Below are positions 46,120 to 57,289 of a DNA stretch of 64,000 bases, one piece after another. A program made the translations under genes and the position numbers. Position 1 is the first letter of the stretch. Every line of letters starts with the position of its first letter. The stretch is from Trebouxia sp. TZW2008. Lineage: Eukaryota > Chlorophyta > Trebouxiophyceae > Trebouxiales > Trebouxiaceae. The stretch is from assembly GCA_002118135.1 (NCBI GenBank), contig BDIU01000404.1, positions 1-64,000 on the forward strand, written 5' to 3'. The notes below the pieces were generated by a model. The model was not told the DNA's origin. It ran no database searches and was given only the letters and a program-made list of their open reading frames with translations.

Positions 46120-47497
46120 TGCCTTTTCACCTCTGCATCAGCCAACCATATACTAGGCGCATGGCACAGTAGGTCAAAAGCTGTCCACATGCATCTGCTG
46201 CTAGCTTGCATAGATGTGGACAATCAGATTGCTTAACGATGCCGAGTCGACCTGGCTTGCTAAGTTCTGCTATGTTTGTGGCAGCATGCTTTGACACAAT
46301 CACTAGCCAAAGTGCTTGACAGAGCATGTTCAAAATGTTCTGGCACTCATATACATCGGTTTTGGCATGCCAGGGATGTGAAGGCCCAGTTGAGAAGCGC
46401 CCCTTGAGCGCAGGCACAGCCCTCAAGATAGTGTAGAACGAAGGCGACAAGAGCAAGGTACTTTGCGACTGCAACACGCTTATGTTGGCAGTGCAAATAA
46501 CGTCTGCTACTTGTGTACAGGCATAACAAGCAAATTAGCTCTCTGATCACTTAAGCTTCTTGTTGTTGGATTGCACTCGCAAAGCCATGCTGGCAGAACT
46601 CTATGCAATATTGCTTGTTTCAGTCCTTGCTGACATTTGCAGTCGAAATGTCTGTGTTGCTGTTATGCACTACGTGGAAGGGTGATAGGTTTTTGAAGAG
46701 CTCACGTGCTGCAGTGTGTGATAGTTGCAACAATCAACCAAGTGTAGCAAAAGGCTCATGCGCTTCTTGACCACATCAGTCGTGCCTTGTTTTCTGAAAG
46801 TGCATGTCTATCACATGTCAACATGCACAGAGGCTGCCAAAGGGCTGGTGATCAGGAGCCTCTATTGCTTTGAGCGTTGTGTAGCATTTCAAGTTGGTGC
46901 ATTCTATGCATGTCTGTCAACAGACAACAAGATGTTTTTGCACCAAGACTAAGTGCAACACATGCAAAGCACGCCACATTCAGCTTGCTGTCACAGCATG
47001 CCACATGCCATCCTATCAACCATGACAGACTACCTTCTGCTTCCAACTGCCTTGGTGCAACTTTCTGTCACACAGGGAGCAAGTATGGGTGCCTGGCCAA
47101 CAATTTGACAGCTCTCTGACCTTTGCTTCGCCCCCAATGCTCTTAACAGCACAGCACTTTGGGCATGTCGTGCGTGAGGCTCACTATTGTACAAACTGTG
47201 CGTGTACAATGCATGTATTGACATTGTGGACAGACAAAGTTTCCTAAGCCATCTCTGCTGATTGTTGTAGGCTGTAGATATGTCTGAGGACGTGCACAGC
47301 TTGCTAGCGTTCACCTTTGCGCCATCCCTCGCCTAGGGGCTGCAAGGCCCAGTCCGCAGCGGCTGGAATTTTGTTATCCTGCCACGGCGCAGCAACTTTT
47401 CTTTGACTGCCTCAAAGTCTCTCGCCCAATTGGTCTCATTCATCGGCGCTGCTTTCCCTGTCACATAGCTGTAAGCTGCCTCGACCAATCTTTCATA
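46120..47497. other. Region without a recognised gene
   Basis: About 1.4 kb of TG/CA-rich sequence with only short, Cys/His-rich spurious ORFs. CpG rises again from ~47280, just ahead of the orphan ORF cluster, and may mark a promoter. Confidence 0.45.
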
Positions 47498-48118
47498 ATG
47501 CCAAGCTTTTGCCGTTGCCTCTATGAAACCTCACAGATCTCACTGGTAAATATAAGTGCCATTGAGTATATGGCCTATCCAACATTTTCCCAGCTTTTTG
47601 ATGACACCGCAGAACATCAAGGCTTTGCAGCCCCCTCCAATGACCTCTTGCCACCGGTGGAGTTCAGAGCAACACCTTATATGTATGGCGGTCTCGAAAC
47701 ATCTTGGTGGAACCGCTCATTTCGAAGACCCCAATCTACGGCGTTGATATTGGGGGATAAATTTGAAACTCTCATCGCTGATTATAACAGCGTCGGCTGG
47801 GTCAGGTTTTATTATCTCAAGCCATCGGACACGTGCAATCTGTATGGTCACATAAGACTCAGCGAGCAGGATTGGGTCCATCAAACTGCATTTCATACCA
47901 AAGTTTACGAAACAGTGTGCGTCACACAATCTGTTGTTGGCAGTACTCAAGTACTTCGTATACCAGTTGAGAGTGTTTGTCATCTTTATTACAAGATACT
48001 GACTACCGGGTTGCAATTTAGAGTATTTGACGCTGATACTGACAGGCATTACACGCAATGTAAAGGCACGTCTGCACAAGCTTGCGATCACCCAGCGATG
48101 AGTATCTTCATCACCTAG
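47498..48118 (+). CDS. Orphan ORF, 206 codons
   Basis: Unspliced ORF with ATG at 47498 (MPSFCRCLYETSQISLVNIS). A second Met (MAYPTFSQLFDD) is also a plausible start. Aromatic-rich segments include WVRFYYLKPSDTCNLYGHIR and PVESVCHLYYKILTTGLQFR. No transmembrane helix or known motif was recognised. It is followed 138 bp later by another ORF on the same strand. CpG content is higher than in the flanking DNA. Function unknown. Confidence 0.5.
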   Translation: MPSFCRCLYETSQISLVNISAIEYMAYPTFSQLFDDTAEHQGFAAPSNDLLPPVEFRATPYMYGGLETSWWNRSFRRPQSTALILGDKFETLIADYNSVGWVRFYYLKPSDTCNLYGHIRLSEQDWVHQTAFHTKVYETVCVTQSVVGSTQVLRIPVESVCHLYYKILTTGLQFRVFDADTDRHYTQCKGTSAQACDHPAMSIFIT

Positions 48119-48256
48119 CTTTACACCCCCCACATGTCGGAGGAGCCTTTAAACCCTATAAAATCGATGACAAGAAAGCTAAATCCCTACCTCTACGACG
48201 ATCTAAAAAGACACGTCGACTGTGAGACACGACAACGATTGGTATGAAGCGGTGCT

Positions 48257-48763
48257 ATGAGCACACAGACACTCACTTACAAAGATCTGCATGACCATCT
48301 CTTCGACCGATGCGTTGCAACACCCAAGTTTCTATACGAAACTGACTTCGGCCATTTCACGTTGGACACCTTCACAGAACCGCCCTGTTGGAAACAAACT
48401 TCCGCAGGACTGAGCGACTATGGTGCTTGCAAGAACGTTCCGTTGGCATTACACAGACGTTCCGGAGACGATATAACGCTCCTGTTGCCTTTTGACAACC
48501 ACATCGGTACCAGCATCTGGATATGGCAGCAGACCTGGGATGAGAATCACCAATTTGCTGTACGCATAGCCAAGCCCATTCCTGGTGGAGAGCGCCGCAT
48601 GTATCCTGACCATGAAACTGCTTATTTTACTTTACGGTACAAGTCCCCAGATGTTTGGCGCAGAGATTTGCTTGCCATCAAGCACATTTTTTTCGCCTTA
48701 GAACGTTTTGAGGCAGCTGCAGACATCTTCTTAGACCTCTTGAATGAATGTGTCATCAAGTGA
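48257..48763 (+). CDS. Orphan ORF, 168 codons
   Basis: Unspliced; begins MSTQTLTYKDLHDHLFDRCV, has IGTSIWIWQQTWDENHQFAV in the middle and ends with helices LLAIKHIFFALERFEAAADI and FLDLLNECVIK. A TATA-like 'ccctataaaatcgat' lies about 100 bp upstream (near 48155). The base composition of this ORF and its leader is CpG-rich. No family was recognised. Confidence 0.5.
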   Translation: MSTQTLTYKDLHDHLFDRCVATPKFLYETDFGHFTLDTFTEPPCWKQTSAGLSDYGACKNVPLALHRRSGDDITLLLPFDNHIGTSIWIWQQTWDENHQFAVRIAKPIPGGERRMYPDHETAYFTLRYKSPDVWRRDLLAIKHIFFALERFEAAADIFLDLLNECVIK

Positions 48764-48799
48764 CCTTCTCGCCAATCTGACTCCTCAGTGGACTCTCAC

Positions 48800-49391
48800 T
48801 CACCACGAGACACACTTTATCATCAATAAGCTTGTGTATTGACCTGCAATACATTCAGCTTTCTTCTTCAGCAACATACTTGCAAGCAAGTTTGAATGAT
48901 TGCTTAGTGTCTTCCAGCCATCGGAACATGTAGCAGAATAACGTGACGATGCACTTTGCAGTTGGCTAGAGTGTGTCTTCAAAGCGTTGCTGACCGCCTC
49001 TGGAAATTGTTCCGACGGATGGACCACGACTGGCGTGGACTGTTCAACCTTCCAAAACGAAATTCCAGGATTTAGGTACCCATCAGACTCAGGATATGTA
49101 CGCGCTCCTGCATCATCGAGCCAAGATTGGTCGTGGAACGTCGGATACGATTCGGCTGGAACTCGTGGAGCATCTCTCGATCCTTCTTTCACCGAAAATG
49201 GTGTCATCAACGCTTTCGGCATGCAAGGAATATGGTCACCAGCAGCCGACAACGCGTCGCCAAACTCTGCAACATTGTCCCCACAGTCAAACAAATCAAA
49301 ACAGTCACGATTGAACAAAAAATTGGCAACAAGGCCAGGTCGTAGACGTTCCGAGGATCCATCGTCAACAGCTGATGCAGAAGCCGGCTAG
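48800..49391. other. Region open on both strands; strand of the gene unresolved
   Basis: The plus strand is open from 48942 to 49391 without an early ATG (NCSDGWTTTGVDCSTFQNEI, NKSKQSRLNKKLATRPGRRR), so it would have to be a spliced exon. The minus strand is open from ~49388 to 48800 (DCFDLFDCGDNVAEFGDALS, VVHPSEQFPEAVSNALKTHS), also without a near-N-terminal ATG. Both translations have natural composition. Only one is likely real, and sequence alone does not decide. Confidence 0.4.
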
Positions 49392-49538
49392 TCTTGGAAA
49401 AGATCACAAGACATAGAAATCACAGTGTTTCAGGGCTGCATTCTAGGACTGCCCTTGCTCTTGGGATGGTTGGGATTGTGCATTTACAGCTTGACGCAGA
49501 TTGCAGCAGCAGCAAAATGGGCGTTGCAGTGAAATTCG

Positions 49539-50135
49539 ATGTATATTCATTTTGCCGTCCACGGTTCTTCTCTTGATCGATTCAGCCAGCGAGCCGCAAA
49601 CGAGGTCGGAGGACACAATCATTACACGAAATATGGAGACGTTTTCTCCATCCTGAACACGACACTCACGATGTTCACATCTGTTTCCATCATGTTTCCA
49701 TCTCAGAAGTCACTCCTCGACTGCAAAATCGATGAGCTTCTTGACACCGTCAGTTTACTGCTCACACTAGACGATTATCGCTCTCGAGTGATCAAAGCAA
49801 TCAAATCAGCAACCAAAGAACAATGGTTTTTCGCTTTCAAGGTAGAGTCAACCTGAAGGATCTCAACACGAGTCGGCAGAGGCTCACCTCCTACACCAAC
49901 ACTAAAACAAATGCAAAATGGCAGCCTGCCTGGCCCCCCTCTACCAAGCCCATCCCCACGCCTTGGGCAGCCAGTGATGTCACAGTCAGGACCCATGCTG
50001 CAAGTTGCGAAGCTTTTGAGGCCGTCCCCACCCATATCTGGTCCAGGCCTGAAGCAACAAGACAGAGCCAATATTACCTACACCACCATGCCCGAACAGG
50101 TGCCATCAACTTTGCCACCCAATAAATGCCACTGA
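49539..50135 (+). CDS. Orphan two-exon ORF, ~170 codons
   Basis: ATG at 49539 opens MYIHFAVHGSSLDRFSQRAA, then a helical stretch (LLDCKIDELLDTVSLLLTLD) to FAFK, where 'aag|gtagag' is a plausible donor. A downstream Pro-rich frame (NGSLPGPPLPSPSPRLGQPV, QVAKLLRPSPPISGPGLKQQ) ends at 50135 and may be a second exon after the AG near 49879-49880. No homologue was recognised. Confidence 0.35.
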
Positions 50136-52600
50136 TCAGTGCATTATTTACGTGCTGCACCGGTTGGTCGCAGTGCATCCTGTGTTAAATTGCTGCTATC
50201 ATTTCTGGATCTGCATTGCACCTGCAGCAACAAGATGGAGCCTGGCCCGGGACTAAATGGAGATTCCTGTCCATGTCAATCTTGCAGCAGCATGTTGGCC
50301 ATGTGCTGTTACAACTTCTTGCATATGAATCAAGCTCATCTCTGCTTGGCAAGCACTTTGCATTCAGCGACTGAAAAATGACGCTCATCACCAATAACCT
50401 CGCTCAGGGTGATGTGCAGCCCACAAGTAAGATCTGATCTGCAGCAGCCGCTTACTGACTTGGCTTGTCAGCTATCCTATCACATATGTACACCAGCAAC
50501 ATGGCTTTGATGTCTTGCTCAGCTGTGCATGACAAGTCTCAAAGCCTCGTAACACGCTGTGACATGTCACCCACAATCACCAGGTGTCCTATAAACATGA
50601 ATACCTGTGTGCTCATACCATGAGAATACACAATCAATTAGGGCATGGCTTTGCAAACTTTCGTCAATGTCAGTCAAACAGCACGGCTGACTGAGAGGAT
50701 GCTTTGCAGGGAAAAGGACAGACACTGGACACGCAGCAACAAGGAAAGCAAATCAGCTAGTCTACCAGTCTGCATCAGGAGGCAAACCAAGGTTCACCAC
50801 CAAGAGCGCAGACCCAGCTGCAAGCCGAAAATGACTTCCAATCTGCAGCAAGCTTAGAGGCAGACCATCAGGTAAAAATTCTGTTATGTGGCAAATACAT
50901 GCCTACTCTGCAGCTCGTGTGCAGCTAATCGAGCTGTGTCTCCTGCATAATGTAGAGCTGCAGCATTGACTGCTTGTCACGCCAGGTGTTGTTCCAAGTG
51001 AACCTATTCCAGACAATGAGATGCACTGCAACACTCTTTGGTTCTGAAGGTGATAGTTGATCAGCATCACAGAACTGCAGGTACAAATTCCACACATTTC
51101 TAGCAAATGAACACGTATGCTGTACATCTCACCTTCAATACTGCAAGTCACATGAGATGTCATTGCTGCATTCATTGCTGATGGTGTTCTCACCTCTCCA
51201 CTTTGCTCAGGTGTGTGGGCTGTTGCCACGTTTTGCTGGGTTGCCAACACGCAGATGCACAGCGGCATCAGGTGTGTGAACCATGCCAAATCTGTCACTG
51301 AGCTGATCTATTGACCTGTCACAGGATGCCCCTGGTAGCAGTTCTGGCCAGGCTTCAGCTGCAGCCAGTGGGCCTGACCACAGTCTGAAGTTTGACAAGC
51401 AGTGCCAGATACACCTGCCTCATGAGTCACCCACATAAGCTTTGCAATTTGCATTCATGCTGTCAGAGAATGTGATTCCTAGTCGAAAATTGTCAAGCAG
51501 TTGACAGCACTCATGATGTACCTTTTGCTCGTGAAAAGACACATCAGGAATGTGGTGCAAGCTGATAGCAATGTCAAGCAATCTCAGGCAAGGGTGCTTT
51601 GCAAGCTGTCCAATGTGAAGCATGCAAGCAAGATGGTGTCAGGCCAAGTTTAGGGTGCAGCTCTACACAGTTGCTGGCGCCATAGGGCCACAAGCATTGT
51701 GCAGATCATGATGACATGCTGGCTACAGTTGCTGCTGGAATGTTTCCAAATTGTGCTGCCTACATCTCAGCCACCATCACCTATTTCCCTCAATCTCAGC
51801 ATGGTCACCCATCCATTGAGCCTGTTCAGGCTCTCAAATCACTGGCCATGTTGAACGGCATGCAGATAGATTTGTGCTACCTGTGGCTGTCCTTTGCATT
51901 GTTGCAGGCAGCTGAGCTGAAAGATCGTCACAGTTAGTGGCGCTAGAAGGCACCCCGGAGATTTACCAACTGGTATCCTGAAAGCATGCAAGGCTTTGTG
52001 TCTTTTATATTTGATATTCAGCCTGTGCTAATGCTGCTGTGACCAGCAGAGTTTTGTGCTGATTGTGGACTTCACAGCCCGAAATTTCCCTGGGTCAGAT
52101 GCTCCACAGTCGTGGTGAGAAGCTTTGTGGAGAAAAGCTATTGCTGTTCTGGCCTGAAGATGGGGCTTGGTGAGAGGTCAATGTCTTGTCCTTTGATGCC
52201 AACTGTCGTAAACACAGGTCAGTCACATATCTGCTGCATATCTCTGTCCGTCGCCTGCTTGACATCTTGACTGTCCCAGATGCTGTTCGCAGGCATAAAG
52301 GTACAAGAGTATAGCCTTTTATCAGAGTCTGCACAGAGCGCATATAAAGCACATGTTAGCTCAACAGCAGTCTTCACCCTGCCTATGCATCAAGGCCGTT
52401 GCTAGCAGTTGTATTGTGTCACTTTCGCTTTGTAGCAACTTGTCCAGCTTTGAGAATGTTGCACTTGTAAGTCTGATGTATGTGGTGATGCTTGACACTG
52501 TTCAAGTTTTTTGGACAGGCTTGGTATCAAGAAACGTATGCCTTGTCAGTGCAATCAAAATAGCGCACTTAGTGACTTTGGTATGCAGGCTGTGGTATCC
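50136..52600. other. Region without a confidently recognised gene
   Basis: About 2.4 kb with short ORFs only. A minus-strand open stretch near 51210-51400 (LPGASCDRSIDQLSDRFGMV) and a plus-strand one at 51716-51937 have reasonable composition and could be isolated exons. The plus-strand one might be upstream of the SET gene. Neither is supported further. Confidence 0.35.
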
Positions 52601-55600
52601 TGATACTGGGGATGAGGAGGAACTGGACTTGCGAGAAATTGTAGATGAAGAAATTGGGCTGCTTCCACACAACAAAAGCTTCTGCGTGAAGACCCGCCCA
52701 GATACTGCATCTCAAGGCTTGCCTGGCACTCACGAACAGGTCAGCAAGCTATACTGTATGGTTTCAAGCTTGGCTTGTAGCTCACTGAACTGACTTGTGT
52801 GTACGTTCCCAGTACCTCAGCAGCAGCTGTTGGTACAGCCTACCTGTGATGCTAGTGCACAAGTCTGTCTGCATTCACACTAATTTGTCTCTGCCATTGC
52901 AACTTGTGTGCCTGCAGATGCAGCTGCACCACATGGTGAGCATGCATGCTCAGATTTGTGCACTCAATCATGTCTGAAGAGATGTCTTGCTGGTTCTCAG
53001 AAACGCACTGAAAGAGTTGATTCAAAGGCAAATTCAGACTGGCATACAAACTGAAATAGAGCACAGAAATGGAAGTGACCAATACCAAGAGAGAGGCTCA
53101 AGGCCTGCAGCTAGCAGTAGCATTGCACCCCGCCCAATGATACCTAATGACAGCAATAGAAGAAAAGACCTTGCTACGCCTCAAGAGGTGCGCAATCTTA
53201 AATTTGTCAGCACGCTGATAGACTTCAACGGGCATCAGCACACATTTACAGCCATGTGCACTGGACACAAGTGTCCATTTTGTGTCATCAACTCGCAAGG
53301 CTTAGGGTCTTTGGAGCTGTCTGCAGTTGGTGCCTCATTAACAGCAGCTGCAGGCAAAAGTCCTGGAGGTCTGGATGTAGGAAATCATGAAGTGATCTGC
53401 ATGCTACGGGCTGCTGAGCATTCGTTGCATGAGGCTGCTGGTTTGATGCAGGGAGCAGCAAACAGGCGCCAACCAGCCAGTCAGCAGGAGCCTGCTGCTT
53501 TGCAAGAAATATCTGAGAATGTTTACCTACATCGCAAAAGGAGAGAGGAACAGGAGGAGCAAGTTTGTACCTGCAACTGCATCAAGCCAGTAGATGCTTC
53601 CCTTGGCTGCAAAGAAGAGTGTCTCAACAGGATGCTCAACGTAGAATGCCATCCTGTAAGTGCTGCCCATACAGATGCCTGCAAAGTCTAAACTGCATGT
53701 CTCTTGCATGTCCTACCTGTGCTCTGCTCATTGAAATTGACCAACCTGTCACCATGAGCACTTTAACTGCTTCCAGCAGTTGGTTTAGGTGCTGTATGCA
53801 ACCATATTGTACGCCATTATATCAGGATCTGTCTTGTTCCAGCCAACACACCTGTTGCAAGGGTCCTCCGACATGACAGGTGTCATTCTGTTTGTGCAGA
53901 AATGGTGTCCTTGCGGCCAGCAGTGCAGCAACATGAGGTTTTCAATGAAGCAGTACTCAGAAATCGAGCATGTCAGAGTCTTGTTGACATTTTGCAGGAT
54001 TTGCACCATCTTTGACAGCAACCGTGATGTCCTGCAAGTTTTCAGCATGTCCTGCGTATTGTTTGTCACAGGCCTGGACAAGCAAGCAGTTTGAGATTGA
54101 CTGCACTCCTCCTTATAAGACCAAGCTAAGCATTGTAAGAAGGTTTGCATGCAAACAGACATCTCTCGTGAGCTGACAAGTAGTGTTGCTACACTGCACA
54201 GAGGGATGCTGGCCAGAAGGGCTTGGGGCTCTTCACATGCCAAGACCTGAAAGGCGGAGATTTTATCATGGAGTATGTAGGAGAGGTACAAACTACTGCT
54301 CTAGGTTGCAACGTTGTTGCTATCTGTTCCGCCTACTGCACTGCTCTCCCTCACATCATCTCAAACAATTGCAATGACGCCAACATGCCAGCCACATCGC
54401 AGAGGCCTTTAACACCACGCATGGCCTTGACCTGGCAGTGCGTGGCAGCATGCACATTTGCATGAACAGCTCTGGGCAGAAAGCGCTCATTGAGTTTGGT
54501 CAAACCATCCATGATTGCAACAGCCTGCTGTTACGCGTGATGCAGTACCAATGCAGACTAGCTGCAACATCTGCAATGCAGTCCTGCATTCTGCACTTGT
54601 GCTGCATGAGCACGCTTTCCTGCACAGGCATCTGCAATCAGACAGTAGTTGATGCCATGCTGTTCACCACTCTCTGTATGAGCATACTGAGTACGTTGGC
54701 GGTTGCTCAGATTTTCAACAAAAGGGAGTACCAGCGGCGCCAGATTGCTCACCAGAATTCCGCCCAGTCTCATTTCTACTTTATGGCAGCTGGCAATGGA
54801 GAGGTCATAGATGCCACCCACAAGGTTTGACAAATGCATGAGCTGTCTTGCTGCTTTCATAGCATAGACACTGTTGCATGCAACTGCAGGTGTCAACATT
54901 GCCCTTTTTTTTCTTACACACAGCACTGGTGCAGATAGATGCATCTGTCTTTGCAACACAAGCAGTCCACGTGCACAAAGCCAGTGTTGACACAAGGGAG
55001 TTGGGAGCGTGCATGCTCATGTATTATAAGTGCATATCCATGTTTTTGCTGGCATCAGCTGTCCTGTACTGTTGCAGGGGAACGTGAGCAGGTATGTCAA
55101 TCACTCGTGCGAGCCCAACTACGAGGTACAGAAGTGGTTGGTGCATGGCGACAGCTATAGGTTTGTTTGTATGTAAGGACATCACAACGGGCCTAGAGCT
55201 CACAATTGACTACCACTTGAAGTCTTTTTGAACTGAGGTAAGCTCTCAGCTTGCCATGCTGCAGTCACTGGAACCTTGGCTTTCGACTTTCTACTGTAGC
55301 AGACGGATTAACTGCTGGACATCATGCACGATACTGTGGCATGTCTGTAGCGCAACAAGAGCTAGCTTCATAAGACTAGGATAGACGGATTAAAAGCATA
55401 TATGCTTATCCAGGCATGGATCTGGCATGATGGCATACACTGCAGTGGATGTTGTTGGCGTACAATATTGCAGTAATCAACACTCAACACTGATTGCTGT
55501 GTCTGCAGCCACTGGCATGCCTGTGCGGGGCTGCCAAGTGTCGTGGATTCCTAGGTGGCAAGCAAAGGCGACAGCAGCACAGCACAACACCAGGTGAGAG

Positions 55601-56251
55601 CTCGTTGCGATAGATGCTTGCTGGCTCGACGTCTGCATGAGCATGTGCACCGCCGGAATTCGGGTCACCCAATAATCAATTCCAAGCAATGTTTGTTGTG
55701 GCTGAGAGCACTTGTGGTCTTCTCAAACAATGGCGATGATCATATTGTTGCTGATGGGCATCAATGCATGCCCTTAGTGCCTGTGCATGCAGCTGTGCAG
55801 AGCGCAGAACTTGTCGGCAAAAGCTACATGAAGGCAGGCAATGGGCTGAACATCACTGCGCTTACATCAAGACAGCTCATGCTGCAGGAAACAAGGCCAG
55901 GCAGTCCCTGCACCAGAGATGTCAGGATCAGCCAAAGCAGCAGCTCCGCACGATGTCCTTACAAGCACTGCTCACCCAAAGGCAAGCCAGCACAAGTTGG
56001 CAACCTCTACCCAACCAGCTGAACCTCACCCCATGCAGACTGCCAACACTGCTTCCCCTGCCCTCGATCCTGCTCTGGACACTGCACAAAGGCACAGCCC
56101 TCGAGCTAAGCCCTTTCTTGTGCCTGCAACAGACAGCGCAGCTGCATCAGGACCTGCTGTTGGTGGCAGCCTTGAATCAAGCCTACAAAACAGCACCAGC
56201 AGCAGCCCACAAAAGAGCAAAGGCAGCCGCAGCTGCTTGTCTACAAATTGA
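52587..56251 (+). CDS. SET2/ASHH-type histone H3K36 methyltransferase (AWS-SET-postSET)
   Basis: Nuclear lysine methyltransferase that transfers methyl groups from SAM to histone H3, most likely K36. Acidic N-terminal exon ~52589-52739 (YPDTGDEEELDLREIVDEEI); a large exon ~53003-53652 with a basic/Ser-rich region and the AWS start (CTCNCIKPVDASLGCKEECL NRMLNVECHP); ~53901-53975 AWS end (KWCPCGQQCSNMRFSMKQYS); ~54204-54290 SET start (GQKGLGLFTCQDLKGGDFIM EYVGEV); ~54710-54825 (REYQRRQIAHQNSAQSHFYF); ~55079-55160 with the catalytic NHSCEPN; then FVCKDITTGLELTIDY; and a post-SET Cys cluster ~55510-55592 (CLCGAAKCRGFLGGKQRRQQ). The Ser/Pro/Ala-rich tail ending 56251 is likely but its frame is less certain. 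The 5' start is not fixed. Confidence 0.85.
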
Positions 56252-57289
56252 AAAGGGCTTTCTGTGACAGATCCCTCACTGCAAAGAATGAGGGGAGCAA
56301 TGCACGGAATTTTGTGATTGTATCACACCCTTTTGCAGACATCCTCAATGATCTTTAGCAATCTTCATGCATTGGGCTACTTCAGTGCTGAACATGTCAA
56401 CAGCATGAGACAGCGAACACCATACATTAGGTCCACCAACAGCAGTTACTGCACACAATGCCAGCCTGCAGACCTTACAGCACAGCATCATATGTGTACA
56501 ATGTCATGCAATGCTTCTGAAGAATTTCCTGTAATACCTGCTCGCAGTGAGGCGCTGATTCATCCTGTCCTAGCACCTCATGACTGAACATCATTACAGG
56601 ACAGTGTCACAAGTCGGTTCTGCCGTTGATGCGATTGCTGCAAATCTCCACAGTGCTTCCACTTTGTACTGAGACTGACCATAAGGTGATTGCACAGCAA
56701 GCTGCGATTGCTGACCACGAGTTGATATTAGCTTTACTCAAGCTGTTCATATACTGCATGCCTGCTGAAGATCACAGTCGACACACAACATGCAAAGCCA
56801 GCGGTAATCGCTGATCAGAATGGCGTGTCGCTTCGAGTTCTGCAGCACATACAGGTAAATCTGTAGATCCAGCATCAGCAACAACATGTGCAGTCTTAGA
56901 CATAAGTGACATGGGTTGATGACGCCATTGCAAGAGTCTGCAATACAACCAGATGCAAATTTTGAAAATGCTAACAAAAGATCTTCTGCAACACCGATGA
57001 CATGTTTGGTTTGTCTTTGGATAAACTGCTTCACAGTATACAGCTCAAAAGTGCACAAACAGAAAAATGTTGGGGCGTCCAGTCGACACTCGTCATGAAG
57101 GCTCTTGCTATGATGCCTAACAGCATAGAGTCCAACAGCGTAGAGTTCTCTGTCCTTTCTGTTCTTGACACTCAGAAGCCACTGTATCATTAAGTCAACC
57201 TGTGCATGCAATTGAATGAGCTTTAATCTAGCCGTAAAATGCAGCTTCAGGAGTCTGCTTCCAGATCATCAAGTAAGTGGTTAAGCTGC
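56252..57289. other. Convergent spacer between SET gene and kinase gene
   Basis: About 1 kb with no recognised gene; it should include both 3' UTRs. Minor ORFs are short and Cys/His-rich, the usual background in this genome. Confidence 0.45.

Noticed and set aside
47498..50135. Endogenous viral element
   Set aside because: The compact ORFs suggested it, but no polymerase, capsid, integrase or other viral signature could be recognised, so no such claim is made.
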